Shown: positions 8,184 to 16,477 of the stretch, in pieces
Layout of the letters: each line of letters opens with the position of its first letter
How positions within the stretch are numbered: position 1 is the stretch's first letter
Assembly: GCA_027532825.1 (NCBI GenBank)
Contig: JAPZTL010000002.1
Location: forward strand, 496,001 to 560,000
Length of the DNA: 64,000 nt
Direction: 5' to 3'
DNA from: Silanimonas sp021297925
GTDB taxonomy: Bacteria; Pseudomonadota; Gammaproteobacteria; Xanthomonadales; Xanthomonadaceae
Translations under genes and position numbers: made by a program
The notes under the pieces: generated by a model
What the model was told of the DNA's origin: nothing
The model's input: the letters and a program-made list of their open reading frames with translations, nothing else
Database searches by the model: none

Positions 8184-9203
8184 TCAGCGGCGCCCGCCCT
8201 GGTAGAGCTGGTCGAAGACCGCGCCCTCCGCGAAGAAGGTGGCCTGCGCCTTCGCCCAGCCCCCGAAGTGGCCGATGTCCACCGTCTCGATCGGCCGGAA
8301 CGCGGCCAGCTCGGCCGCCGGAACGCGGTCCGGCTGCGACGGGCGGAAGTGGTGGCGCGCCGCCAAGGCCTGCCCGGCGGGGGTGTACAGGAAGCGCAGG
8401 TAGGCCTCGGCTGCCTCGCGGGTGCCGCGCGCATCGACGTTGCGGTAGACCACGGCGACGGGCGGCTCGGCCTTGATCGAGCGCGAGGGCACGACGAGCT
8501 CGTACTGGTCGCCGCCGGGCTTGGCGAGGACCAGCAGGGCCTCGTTCTCCCACGCCACGAGCACGTCGCCGATCCGGCGCTGCACGAAGGTGGTCGTGGA
8601 CCCACGGGCACCGGTGTCGAGCAGCGGCGCGTTGCGGTAGACCGCCTGCACGAAGGCGCGGGTGCGTGCTTCGTCGCCGCCGTACGCGCGCTCGGCCCAG
8701 GCCCACGCCGCGAGGAAGTTCCAGCGTGCGCCGCCCGAGGTCTTCGGGTTCGGGGTGACCACGGCCACGCCGGGGCGCGCGAGGTCGCCCCAGTCGCGGA
8801 TGCCCTTGGGATTGCCCTTGCGCACGAGGAACACGATGGTCGACGTGTACGGCGCGCTGTTGTCGGGCAGGCGACGCTGCCAGTCCGCCGGCAGCAGCCG
8901 GCCGTTGCTCGCGATCTGGTCGATGTCGCCGGCCAGCGCGAGCGTGACGACGTCCGCGCGCAGCCCGTCGATCACCGACCGCGCCTGCTTGCCGGAGCCA
9001 CCGTGCGAGGTCTGCACGGTGACGGTGCCGCCGGTGCGTGCCCGCCAGTCCTCGGCGAACGCGCGGTTGACGTCCTGGTAGAGCTCGCGGGTGGGGTCGT
9101 AGGAGACGTTCAGCAGGGTGATGTCCCGCGCGGACACGGGGCCAGCCGCGGCGGCGGCAAGCCCGAGGACCAGCAGGACACGGGGCAGGAGGAATGGAGG
9201 CAT
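8184..9203 (-). CDS. sbp: Periplasmic sulfate-binding protein of the CysTWA importer
   Basis: 339 residues. Signal peptide 1-25 (LLVLGLAAAAAGPVSARD). The mature start ITLLNVSYDPTRELYQDVNRAF is the family hallmark, and SHGGSGKQARSV forms part of the sulfate-binding site. NPKTSGGARWNFLAAWAWA is the second conserved signature. It captures sulfate and passes it to CysT/CysW. Sbp and CysP cannot be told apart with certainty here. It starts 15 bp after the rrf2 stop. Confidence 0.93.
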   Translation of the reverse strand: MPPFLLPRVLLVLGLAAAAAGPVSARDITLLNVSYDPTRELYQDVNRAFAEDWRARTGGTVTVQTSHGGSGKQARSVIDGLRADVVTLALAGDIDQIASNGRLLPADWQRRLPDNSAPYTSTIVFLVRKGNPKGIRDWGDLARPGVAVVTPNPKTSGGARWNFLAAWAWAERAYGGDEARTRAFVQAVYRNAPLLDTGARGSTTTFVQRRIGDVLVAWENEALLVLAKPGGDQYELVVPSRSIKAEPPVAVVYRNVDARGTREAAEAYLRFLYTPAGQALAARHHFRPSQPDRVPAAELAAFRPIETVDIGHFGGWAKAQATFFAEGAVFDQLYQGGRR

Positions 9204-9218
9204 GGGGTCTCCTCGAAA

Positions 9219-9656
9219 TCAGGCGAGTTCCGCCTCGAGCACCTGCGCACGCTGCGCCAGTTGCTGGAGGCTCTGGTGGTCGAGCACTTGGCTGATCGCC
9301 TCGCGGACGTCCGCCATCAGCCCGCGCAGCGCGCAGCGCTCCGGGTCGGGGCAGTCCGCGCAGGGCTGGTAGGCGGTGACGCTCGCGCAGCGCAGTGGCG
9401 CCAGCGGACCGTCGATCGCCCGGATGATGTCGCCCACGGCGATGCGGTCGGCCGGTCGCGCCAAGGCATGCCCCCCCAGCAGGCCGCGACGGCTGTCGAC
9501 GAAGCCGGCCTGCCGCAAGGTGACGAGGATGGCCTCGAGGAACTTCTCGGGGACCCGCGCCCGCGTCGCGACTTCGCGGGCGCGCAGGGCCCGGTCGTGG
9601 TCCTGGGCCAGGACCACGAGGGCTCGGAGCGCGTACTTGGCCTTTTTCGTCAGCAT
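9219..9656 (-). CDS. Rrf2-family transcriptional regulator heading the sulfate importer operon
   Basis: 145 residues. The start MLTKKAKYALRALVVLA and the winged helix (REVATRARVPEKFLEAILVTLRQAG) are those of the Rrf2/IscR/CymR family. Four cysteines near the dimer helix, C90-x8-C99-x2-C102-x5-C108, could hold an iron-sulfur cluster as in IscR/NsrR, although the spacing is not the IscR one. The gene is first in an operon with sbp-cysT-cysW-cysA, so a role in sensing sulfur, cysteine or Fe-S status and controlling sulfate import is likely (inference). An inverted repeat overlaps its start codon and is a natural self-regulation site. Confidence 0.87.
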   Translation of the reverse strand: MLTKKAKYALRALVVLAQDHDRALRAREVATRARVPEKFLEAILVTLRQAGFVDSRRGLLGGHALARPADRIAVGDIIRAIDGPLAPLRCASVTAYQPCADCPDPERCALRGLMADVREAISQVLDHQSLQQLAQRAQVLEAELA

Positions 9657-9677
9657 TCCTAGCGAATCTATAGGAAT
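9655..9677 (-). promoter_or_regulatory. Candidate operator/promoter of the rrf2-sulfate operon
   Basis: ATTCCTA (9655-9661) and TAGGAAT (9671-9677) form a perfect 7-bp inverted repeat with a 9-bp spacer. On the minus strand the spacer edge contains TATAGA, a fair -10 box ending about 10 bp before the ATG at 9656, so the RNA leader would be very short. A dimeric Rrf2 protein bound here would block the promoter. No good -35 was seen. Confidence 0.55.
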
Positions 9678-9684
9678 TGCCGAC

Positions 9685-9703
9685 GGCGGCGGACTCCGCC
9701 GCC
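9685..9703. other. GC-rich hairpin between the XVIPCD-like gene and rrf2
   Basis: GGCGGCGG / CCGCCGCC form a perfect 8-bp stem around ACT. It lies just past the stop of the 9723-10118 gene and upstream of rrf2. There is no T-run, so it is not a classic terminator. Confidence 0.45.
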
Positions 9704-9722
9704 ATGGCCCGCGGTTATGTGG

Positions 9723-10118
9723 TCATGCGCCTCGGCGCGGATCCCGGTCCGGATCGAACTGGCGAACCATGCCGGTCCACAGCCCGCCCGTGTAGGCCGG
9801 CCGTTCCCCCGTGGTCCGCAGGACCTCGAGGCTGCGGGCTCGGGCCGCATGGGCGTCGAACTGGGCGCGCCCGATGTAAGCGCGGAGCGCGAGGGGGTCG
9901 TCGAGGCGCCCTTGCACCGCGTGGAAGGCCGAACCGTCCGGGCTGCCGATCAGGTGGTCGATCGCCCCCAGCCCCTGTGCCCGCGCTTCGTCGGCGATCG
10001 CCCGGGCCGTGGCCAGCAGCAGGGGACGGTCGGCGAATCGGTCGGGCGCGAGGCGCTGGAGGTGGTCGGCCGCGACGGCGGCGAGGGCATCGACGGACGC
10101 GGGGGACGACGTCGGCAT
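9723..10118 (-). CDS. Small protein resembling the XVIPCD domain of Xanthomonadales type IV effectors
   Basis: 131 residues with the start at 10118 (MPTSSPASVD); a GTG at 10211 would add 31 residues. The core reads GLGAIDHLIGS (49-59), DGSAFHAVQG (61-70) and DPLALRAYI followed by GRAQ (74-86). This matches the conserved blocks of XVIPCD, the C-terminal domain that VirD4 recognises in Xanthomonas T4SS effectors (G-L-x-x-I-D-H, D-G-x-x-x-x-A-V-Q-G, D-P-x-x-x-R-A). In effectors the domain is C-terminal to a toxin domain. Here only ~45 helical residues precede it, with no toxin fold recognisable. No T4SS genes are in the window. Function is unknown. Confidence 0.6.
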   Translation of the reverse strand: MPTSSPASVDALAAVAADHLQRLAPDRFADRPLLLATARAIADEARAQGLGAIDHLIGSPDGSAFHAVQGRLDDPLALRAYIGRAQFDAHAARARSLEVLRTTGERPAYTGGLWTGMVRQFDPDRDPRRGA

Positions 10119-10232
10119 GGCGGAGGTCCGAGAGGAATGTACACAGCCTAGCGTCGCCAAGGCTCGAAGCGCACATGGCACCGGCCCGAAATTGACTATT
10201 CTTGAGCCCACGCGCGGTCGGCGTGGCCGGAC

Positions 10233-11060
10233 TCAGTCCACCGCCAGCGACGGCAGGGCCGCGATCTCCTCGTCGTCGAAACCCGCCGCACGCCGAGCGT
10301 CGAGGTTGAACGGGCCGCGCACCGCCTGGCTGCCGTAGGCCCGCACCAGGCCGGCGAACGTCGGCCAGGGCTTCAGGTCGTCGCGCTCGCAGAGCCAGCG
10401 GAACCAGCGCGAGCCCGCCGCCACGTGGGCCACCTCCTCGCGGAGGATCACCTCCAGCACCGAGATGCTCTCCGCATCGCCGACGTCGCGCAGGCGCTCG
10501 ATGAGACCCGGCGTCACGTCGAGGCCGCGCGCTTCCAGCACGCGCGGCACCAGGGCCATTCGCGCCAGCGCGCTGTCCGCTGTCTTCTCCGCCATCTCCC
10601 ACAGGCCGTTGTGGGCATCGAAATCACCGTAGGCGTGGCCGAGTTCCGCCATGCGGGCGGCCAGCAGCCCGAAGTGGCGCGCCTCGTCGTCGGCGGTGCG
10701 GACGAAATCGGCGGCGTAGTCCTCGGGAAACTCGCGGAAGCGGTAGACCGCGTCCCACGCGAGATCGACGGCGTTCAGTTCGATGTGCGCGACGGCGTGC
10801 AGGAATGCGGCACGGCCGGCGATGCTGCCGAGCCCGCGCTTCGGCAGATGCTTCGGATGCACCAGCCGCGGCCGCTCGGGCCGGCCGGGGAAGCGGATCG
10901 CCTCCGGTGGCGGCGCGTCGACTTCGGGCAGCAACGCGCCGGCGAAGAAAGCCGCGGAGTAGGCGCGGGTCTTCGCGCACTTGGTCGGCGGATCGGCGGT
11001 GGCGAGGCAGTCGGCGGCGGCCGCGTAAAGGCCCGTCGCCATGGCAATCCCCTGCCCCAT
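10233..11060 (-). CDS. Ferritin-like DUF455 family protein
   Basis: 275 residues. Helical bundle with Glu/His pairs typical of a diiron ferritin-like fold: AHIELNAVDLAWDA, DDEARHFGLLAARM and LREEVAHVAAGSRW. The family is conserved in proteobacteria without an established reaction. A second in-frame ATG lies 18 bp downstream (MATGLYAA); the first is kept. The gene begins 14 bp after the purF stop and could be read from the same transcript. Confidence 0.75.
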   Translation of the reverse strand: MGQGIAMATGLYAAAADCLATADPPTKCAKTRAYSAAFFAGALLPEVDAPPPEAIRFPGRPERPRLVHPKHLPKRGLGSIAGRAAFLHAVAHIELNAVDLAWDAVYRFREFPEDYAADFVRTADDEARHFGLLAARMAELGHAYGDFDAHNGLWEMAEKTADSALARMALVPRVLEARGLDVTPGLIERLRDVGDAESISVLEVILREEVAHVAAGSRWFRWLCERDDLKPWPTFAGLVRAYGSQAVRGPFNLDARRAAGFDDEEIAALPSLAVD

Positions 11061-11074
11061 CGCCGCGCGCCCGC

Positions 11075-12538
11075 TCAGCCGCGCGCGGCCTTGGCCGCGT
11101 CGCTGCGCTCACCCTTCAGCGCGTCGAAGTAGCCCTCGGCGACGCCGGTAACGTAATCGCCGGAGAAGCAGGACGTGTCGAAGCTGGCGATGCGGTTCTT
11201 CGGGCCGGAGACGGCCGTCTCGAGGTCCGGCAGGTCCTGGTAGATCAGCCAGTCGCAGCCGAGGTGCCGCTGGATTTCCGCTTCGCTTCGACCGTGCGCC
11301 ACCAGTTCCTCGGCGGCCGGCATGTCGATGCCGTAGATGTTGGGGTGGCGCACCGGCGGCGCGGCGGAGGCGAGGTAGACCTTCTTGGCCCCCGCCTCGC
11401 GCGCCATCTGGACGATCTGCTGGCTGGTGGTACCGCGCACGATGGAGTCGTCGACGAGCAGCACCACGCGGTCGCGGAACTCCAGCGGGATCGGGTTCAA
11501 CTTGCGGCGCACCGACTTGGTGCGCAGGGCCTGCCCCGGCATGATGAAGGTGCGGCCGACGTAGCGGTTCTTGACGAAACCCTCGCGGTATTTCACGCCG
11601 ATCACGTTGGCGATCTCCAGCGCGGCGTCGCGCGAGGAATCCGGGATCGGGATGACCGTGTCGATGCCGTGGTCGGGACGCAGGCGCAGGATCTTCTCGC
11701 CGAGCTTCTGGCCCATGCGCATGCGCGCCTTGTGCACCGAGACGTTGTCGATCATCGAGTCCGGCCGCGCGAAGTAGACGAACTCGAAGATGCAGGGCGC
11801 GAAACGGCCCGGCTCGGCGACCACCTCGGCATGCAGCTGGCCGTCCGCGGTCACCACGATCGCCTCGCCCGGCTTCACGTCGCGCACCAGCTTGAAGCCC
11901 AGCAGGTCGAGCGCGACCGACTCGGAGGCCACGGCGTACTCGTCGCCCCCCGGGGTCTCTCGCTTGCCCAGCACCAGCGGGCGGATGCCGTTCGGGTCGC
12001 GGAAGGCGACGAGGCCGAGGCCCAGCACCAGCGCGACGACCGCGTAACCGCCCTTGACCCGGCGATGCACGGCGCCGACGGCCGCGAGCGTCGAGGCCGG
12101 CGTCAGCGCCCCGCGCACGGCCAGCTCGTGGGCCAGCACGTGCATCAGCACTTCCGAATCGGACTCGGTGTTGACGTGGCGGCGGTCCTGCTCGAACACC
12201 TCGCGGCGCAGGGCCTCGGTGTTGATGAGGTTGCCGTTGTGGGCGAGCGCGATGCCCCAGGGCGCACCGGTGTAGAACGGCTGCGCCTCGTCGGAGCCGG
12301 CCGAGCCGGCGGTCGGGTAACGGCAGTGGCCGATGCCCATGCGTCCCGTCAGGTCCTGCACGCCGCTCGCGGCGAACACGTCGCTGACGAGCCCGGTGCC
12401 CTTGTGCAGACGGAAGCGCGAACCGTCGACGGTGGCGATGCCGGCGGCGTCCTGCCCGCGATGCTGCAGGACGGTCAGGCCGTCATGGAGGCGGGCCGCG
12501 ACGTCGTCACGGCCGACGATGCCGATGATTCCACACAT
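11075..12538 (-). CDS. purF: Amidophosphoribosyltransferase
   Basis: 487 residues. Catalyses the first committed step of purine synthesis, transferring the glutamine amide to PRPP. The N-terminal nucleophile Cys2 is exposed after Met removal (MCGIIGIVG), the glutaminase domain shows GIGHCRYPT and HNGNL, and the PRPP loop is VVLLVDDSIVRGTTS. The length is close to E. coli PurF. The ATG follows the cvpA stop directly (TGAATG), the usual cvpA-purF coupling. Confidence 0.97.
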   Translation of the reverse strand: MCGIIGIVGRDDVAARLHDGLTVLQHRGQDAAGIATVDGSRFRLHKGTGLVSDVFAASGVQDLTGRMGIGHCRYPTAGSAGSDEAQPFYTGAPWGIALAHNGNLINTEALRREVFEQDRRHVNTESDSEVLMHVLAHELAVRGALTPASTLAAVGAVHRRVKGGYAVVALVLGLGLVAFRDPNGIRPLVLGKRETPGGDEYAVASESVALDLLGFKLVRDVKPGEAIVVTADGQLHAEVVAEPGRFAPCIFEFVYFARPDSMIDNVSVHKARMRMGQKLGEKILRLRPDHGIDTVIPIPDSSRDAALEIANVIGVKYREGFVKNRYVGRTFIMPGQALRTKSVRRKLNPIPLEFRDRVVLLVDDSIVRGTTSQQIVQMAREAGAKKVYLASAAPPVRHPNIYGIDMPAAEELVAHGRSEAEIQRHLGCDWLIYQDLPDLETAVSGPKNRIASFDTSCFSGDYVTGVAEGYFDALKGERSDAAKAARG

Positions 12539-13111
12539 TCAGTGGGACTCCGGAGGAAGCGGGGATGGGGTGCCGGCGGGCGCGGCACCGCGGTATCCGT
12601 CGACGAGCCCGGGAACGCCCGGCATGCCGAGATCGGCGGCCAGTTCCTGCGGGTCGGGCAGGCGGGCGGCCACCCACGCGCTGGGGCCCGACCACAGCGG
12701 AAGCAGCGTCGCGTCGCGCCAGACGGCGGCGGCGACCCACGGGGTGTAGCCGGCAACGAGCACGCCGACGAGGACGATCGCGTAGCCGCGCGCGGCACCG
12801 AAGCCGGCACCGAACACGCGGTCCGGTACCGACAGGCCGATGCCGTGCACGAGCGTGCGCAGCAGCCAGATCACAAGGTGGCCGGTGAGCAGCACGCCGG
12901 CGAAGACCAGGGCGTGCCCGGCCAACGACCGCAGCAGCGGCGGATCGATGGCGAGCATCGCACGCCCGAGATCGTCACCTGCCACGAAAGCCAGCACGAA
13001 GGCGGCGATCCAGGCCAGCAGCGACAGGACCTCGGTGAGGAACCCGCGGATCGCCCCGAGGAGGGCGGACAGCCCGACGACGACGAGGATCGCGAGATCG
13101 ATCGGGTTCAC
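12539..13111 (-). CDS. cvpA: CvpA family membrane protein
   Basis: 190 residues with four membrane segments (LAILVVVGLSALLGAIRGF, LLAWIAAFVLAFVAG, LVFAGVLLTGHLVIWLLR, GYAIVLVGVLVAGY), the CvpA pattern. Linked to colicin V export and biofilm or envelope functions in enterobacteria; the biochemical role is not settled. Its place before purF is conserved in gammaproteobacteria. The Pro-rich tail after residue ~160 is variable. Confidence 0.9.
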   Translation of the reverse strand: MNPIDLAILVVVGLSALLGAIRGFLTEVLSLLAWIAAFVLAFVAGDDLGRAMLAIDPPLLRSLAGHALVFAGVLLTGHLVIWLLRTLVHGIGLSVPDRVFGAGFGAARGYAIVLVGVLVAGYTPWVAAAVWRDATLLPLWSGPSAWVAARLPDPQELAADLGMPGVPGLVDGYRGAAPAGTPSPLPPESH

Positions 13112-13136
13112 GGGGTCGACCCGGCGATCGCGCCCG

Positions 13137-14186
13137 TCACGGATGCGGGACGACGATGCCCGAGACGCCGAGCTTGCCGGCGGCGTCGGACTTCATCCGT
13201 TCGGCGGCGGCCCGGTCGGCCGCGGGACCGAGGCGCACGCGCCAGAGGACGCCATCGGCCGTCGGGACGCGCTGCGAGAAGGCGCTGAAGCCGGCGGCCT
13301 GCGCGCGGGCGACCAGCGCCTGCGCATCGGCTTCGGCACCGAAAGCGCCGAGTTGGACGGCGAAGCCGCTGCCCCCGGCGGGCGCCGCGGACGGCGTCGC
13401 CGGGGCGACGGGCGGCGGCGCGATGGCCGGACCCGGTGCCGGAGCATCGCCGACGGTCACGGTGGCCGACCCGGCGATCGCGGTGGTCCGCACGCGGGCG
13501 GCCTCGGCACTGGCGCGGTCGGCGAAGGGTCCGACCTTGACCCGCGTGCCCGGCTGGCCGTTCAGGACCGTGGGCTCGGTGTAGGCCCGGAGGCCGGCCG
13601 ACGTCAGCCGGGCGACCAAGGCGTCCGCGTTGGCGCGCTGGCCGAAGCTGCCTGCGGTGATGCGGTAGTCCCCTGCCGCGACGGCGGCCGGAACGGCCGG
13701 CGCCGCCGCCACGGGGACCGGCTCAGGCGCAGATGTGGGCTCGGGCGCAGGCGACGGTGGCGTCGCCGTGGGAGCGGCCGGGGAGGCTGCAGGGGCGGCC
13801 GTCGACGGGGCCGCGCCGACCGGTGCCGGCGGCGCTGCGGCAGGCACCGCGGCATCGGCCGGTGCGGGCGCGGCGTCCAGCGCGTCCACGCGCGGGGCGA
13901 CGGTGGCCGTGGCGTCGACGGTCGGCAGGGCGTTGGGATCGCCGGACGGCTCGCCGGCGACCGATGCAGGAGCGCCCGCCGGGGTCGGCAGGACCGGGCC
14001 ACCGTTCAGCGGAATCTCGCGGGTGACGAACTCGCCGGCCGGGGCAGGCGGCGGCTCGATCGGCACGCCGGTGGCCTCGGCGGCGCCTTCGGGCTCGGGG
14101 CCGAGCACGATCATCGGCACGAAAATGACGGCCAGCGCACCCAGCACCAGCGCGCCGATCAACCGCTGCTTGACCTTGATGTCCAT
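13137..14186 (-). CDS. DedD-like SPOR-domain cell division protein with two SPOR repeats
   Basis: 349 residues. One N-terminal membrane helix (RLIGALVLGALAVIFVPMIVLG, ~8-29) with a short cytoplasmic start, then a long Pro/Ala linker, then two SPOR domains: YRITAGSFGQRANADALVARL (about 175-240) and FAVQLGAFGAEADAQALVAR (about 270-345). SPOR domains bind denuded septal peptidoglycan. The layout folC-dedD-cvpA-purF matches the E. coli order, which supports DedD. Two SPOR copies rather than one is a departure from E. coli DedD. Confidence 0.85.
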   Translation of the reverse strand: MDIKVKQRLIGALVLGALAVIFVPMIVLGPEPEGAAEATGVPIEPPPAPAGEFVTREIPLNGGPVLPTPAGAPASVAGEPSGDPNALPTVDATATVAPRVDALDAAPAPADAAVPAAAPPAPVGAAPSTAAPAASPAAPTATPPSPAPEPTSAPEPVPVAAAPAVPAAVAAGDYRITAGSFGQRANADALVARLTSAGLRAYTEPTVLNGQPGTRVKVGPFADRASAEAARVRTTAIAGSATVTVGDAPAPGPAIAPPPVAPATPSAAPAGGSGFAVQLGAFGAEADAQALVARAQAAGFSAFSQRVPTADGVLWRVRLGPAADRAAAERMKSDAAGKLGVSGIVVPHP

Positions 14187-14261
14187 CGGGGACCCGCGGA
14201 AAAGGGACGGCGGATTATAGGGCCTCGATCCGCCAGGCCCCAGCGGGCCGGGGGATGGGGT

Positions 14262-15512
14262 TCAGGTCGGTGCGTTCGCGAGCACCGCCACCGTGTGGAA
14301 ACTGCCGAACACGAGGACCCGCCCGCCCTCACCTGCCGCATCGCGCGCCGCCGAGAGCGCGTGATCGAGGGCCCCGTGGGCGTGGACCGTCGTCGCTCCG
14401 CCCGCACGGACACGAGCTTCGAGGGTCTCGACCGGCAGGCCCCGCGAGCCGGCGTCGGTGATCGGGCCAAGGTGCCAGGCGACGATGTGCGGCAGCAGCG
14501 CGGCCACGACGCCTTCGATGTCCTTGTCGCCGAGGGCCGAGAACACCGCCACCGTCGGCTTCGGGTTCGCCGCCAGCCACGCGGCGAGCTGGCGCGCACC
14601 CTGCGGGTTGTGGGCGACGTCCGCGACGACCTCGGGCGATTCGCCGATCACTTGCAGGCGGCCCGGCACGCGGGCCTCCGCCACGCCATGGGCGAAGGCC
14701 TCGTCGGGCATCGCCAGCGGCGACGCGCGCAGGGCGGCGACCGCAGCGGCGGCGTTGTCGACCTGCACGGGCGCAGCCAGCGCCGGGTACGGCAGGTCGA
14801 GCTGGAAGCCCGGCTCGCGCCACACCCAATGGTCGTCGAAGCGGTCGACGAGGTAGTCGCTGTGGCCGCGGATGGCGATGGTGCCCAGCGCGTAGGCACG
14901 GCGCAGCACGCTGCTGGGTGGGTCCTTCTCGCCGAACACGGCGATCTTCCCGGCGCGCAGGATGCCGGCCTTTTCCGCACCGATGCTCTCGCGGTCGGGG
15001 CCGAGGTAGTCCATGTGATCGAGGTCGACGGTGGTGATCACCGCCACGTCGGCGTCGACGAGGTTCGTCGCGTCGAGGCGGCCGCCCAGTCCCACTTCGA
15101 GGATCGCAAAGTCGAGCCCGGCGCGCTCGAAGAGGTCGAAGGCGGCCAGCGTGGCGTACTCGAAGTAGGTGATCGGCGTGTCGCCGCGGGCGGCGTCGAT
15201 GCGCTCGAAGGCCCCGACGATCGCGTCGTCGGCCGCGTCGACGCCATCGATGCGGATCCGTTCGTTGAAGCGCCACAAATGCGGCGAGGTGTAGGTGCCG
15301 ACGCGCAAGCCGGCCGCACGGGCGATCGCTTCGAGGAACGCGACCGTGCTGCCCTTTCCGTTGGTGCCGCCGACGGTGACCACGACCGGTGCGGGCTTCG
15401 GCGCGAGGCGCATGGCCCCGGCCACAGCGCGCACCCGTTCGAGGCCCATGGCGATGGCCTGCGGGTGCTGCTGCTGGATGCGGACCAGCCAATCGGCGAG
15501 GGGAAGCGGCAT
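14262..15512 (-). CDS. folC: Bifunctional dihydrofolate synthase / folylpolyglutamate synthase
   Basis: 416 residues. Adds glutamate to dihydropteroate and to folates using ATP. The P-loop GGTNGKGST (48-56), the LEVGLGGRLDATN block, ITTVDLDHMDYLG and the C-terminal Mur-ligase fold (DVAHNPQGARQLA) are all present. The start MPLPLADWLV at 15512 gives the family N-terminus; the longer frame is extension into the upstream intergenic region and the reductase gene. Confidence 0.95.
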   Translation of the reverse strand: MPLPLADWLVRIQQQHPQAIAMGLERVRAVAGAMRLAPKPAPVVVTVGGTNGKGSTVAFLEAIARAAGLRVGTYTSPHLWRFNERIRIDGVDAADDAIVGAFERIDAARGDTPITYFEYATLAAFDLFERAGLDFAILEVGLGGRLDATNLVDADVAVITTVDLDHMDYLGPDRESIGAEKAGILRAGKIAVFGEKDPPSSVLRRAYALGTIAIRGHSDYLVDRFDDHWVWREPGFQLDLPYPALAAPVQVDNAAAAVAALRASPLAMPDEAFAHGVAEARVPGRLQVIGESPEVVADVAHNPQGARQLAAWLAANPKPTVAVFSALGDKDIEGVVAALLPHIVAWHLGPITDAGSRGLPVETLEARVRAGGATTVHAHGALDHALSAARDAAGEGGRVLVFGSFHTVAVLANAPT

Positions 15513-15576
15513 GGGTTCACGGGAGCGGAGCGGGCGTCCATTATCGCCGCTGCCCTCCCCTGTTCGCCGGAACCGC

Positions 15577-16437
15577 ATGGCTTCGACCGCTCCGCCCCTG
15601 ATCCTCGGCTCGATGCGCTTCGGCGACTGGGGCGCACGCCTCGCACCTGCCGAGGTGGCGCGCCTGCTGGCCGCCGCCCTCGACCTCGGCATCGACACGC
15701 TCGACCTCGCCGACATCTACGGTGGCCACACGACGAACGCGCTGGTCGGCGCCGCGCTGCGCCACGACCCGTCGCTGCGCGCCCGCCTGCATCTGCTGGC
15801 GAAGGTCGGCATCGTGATGCCCGAGAGCCCCGGCAACGGCCGGCGCGTGCAGCACTACGACCTCTCGCCCGCGCATCTGGAAGCCGCACTCGCTGCGAGC
15901 CTCCGCGACCTCGGCGTGGGGCGGGTCGACACCCTGATGCTGCATCGCTTCGACCCCGGCCTGGACGTCGATGCCGTCGCCGGCTGGCTCGCGGTGCACC
16001 GCGAACGCGACACCGTGCGCGACTTCGGGGTCTCGAACTTTCCCGCGGCTGCGCTGCCGCTGTTCACCGGGAAGCTCGCGCCGTCCAGCCACCAGATCGA
16101 ACTCAGCCCCGCCGCGTCGCAGGCGCTCGACGACGGCACCCACGCCGCCAGCCGCGCCACCGGTGCCGAGGTTCAGGCCTGGTCGCCCCTCGGCGGCGGC
16201 GCCCTGCTGGCCGACAACGATCGCGGCCGAGCGCTGGACGCGATCGCCGGCGACTTCGGGCTCGACCGCGCCAGCCTGCTGTTGCGCTGGGTGGCCAGCC
16301 TGCCCGCCACCCGCGTCGTCTTGGGCACCACGCGCACGGATCGTCTCGTCGAGGCGGTTCGCGCCGTCGAGACGCCGCTGCCCGCCGATGCCTGGTACGC
16401 GGTGTGGCAGGCCGCGCGGGGCCGGCCGGTGCCTTGA
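15577..16437 (+). CDS. Aldo/keto reductase
   Basis: 286 residues. NAD(P)H-dependent oxidoreductase with the TIM-barrel tetrad: Asp in DTLDLADIYGG, the Tyr of DIYGG, Lys of LLAKVG and His of LMLHRFDP. GVSNF and QAWSPLGGG are further family landmarks. The C-terminal cofactor loop is LGTTRTDRL. The natural substrate is unknown; E. coli YdhF is a similar short member. It diverges from folC across 64 bp. Confidence 0.88.
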   Translation: MASTAPPLILGSMRFGDWGARLAPAEVARLLAAALDLGIDTLDLADIYGGHTTNALVGAALRHDPSLRARLHLLAKVGIVMPESPGNGRRVQHYDLSPAHLEAALAASLRDLGVGRVDTLMLHRFDPGLDVDAVAGWLAVHRERDTVRDFGVSNFPAAALPLFTGKLAPSSHQIELSPAASQALDDGTHAASRATGAEVQAWSPLGGGALLADNDRGRALDAIAGDFGLDRASLLLRWVASLPATRVVLGTTRTDRLVEAVRAVETPLPADAWYAVWQAARGRPVP

Positions 16438-16477
16438 TCGGGGCGGGCTCGGGCGAGAGTGCAGCCCCAAACGGCCG

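Noticed and set aside
13735..14220. Ala/Gly-rich plus-strand frame
   Set aside because: It is the complement of the Pro/Ala linker of the SPOR protein.
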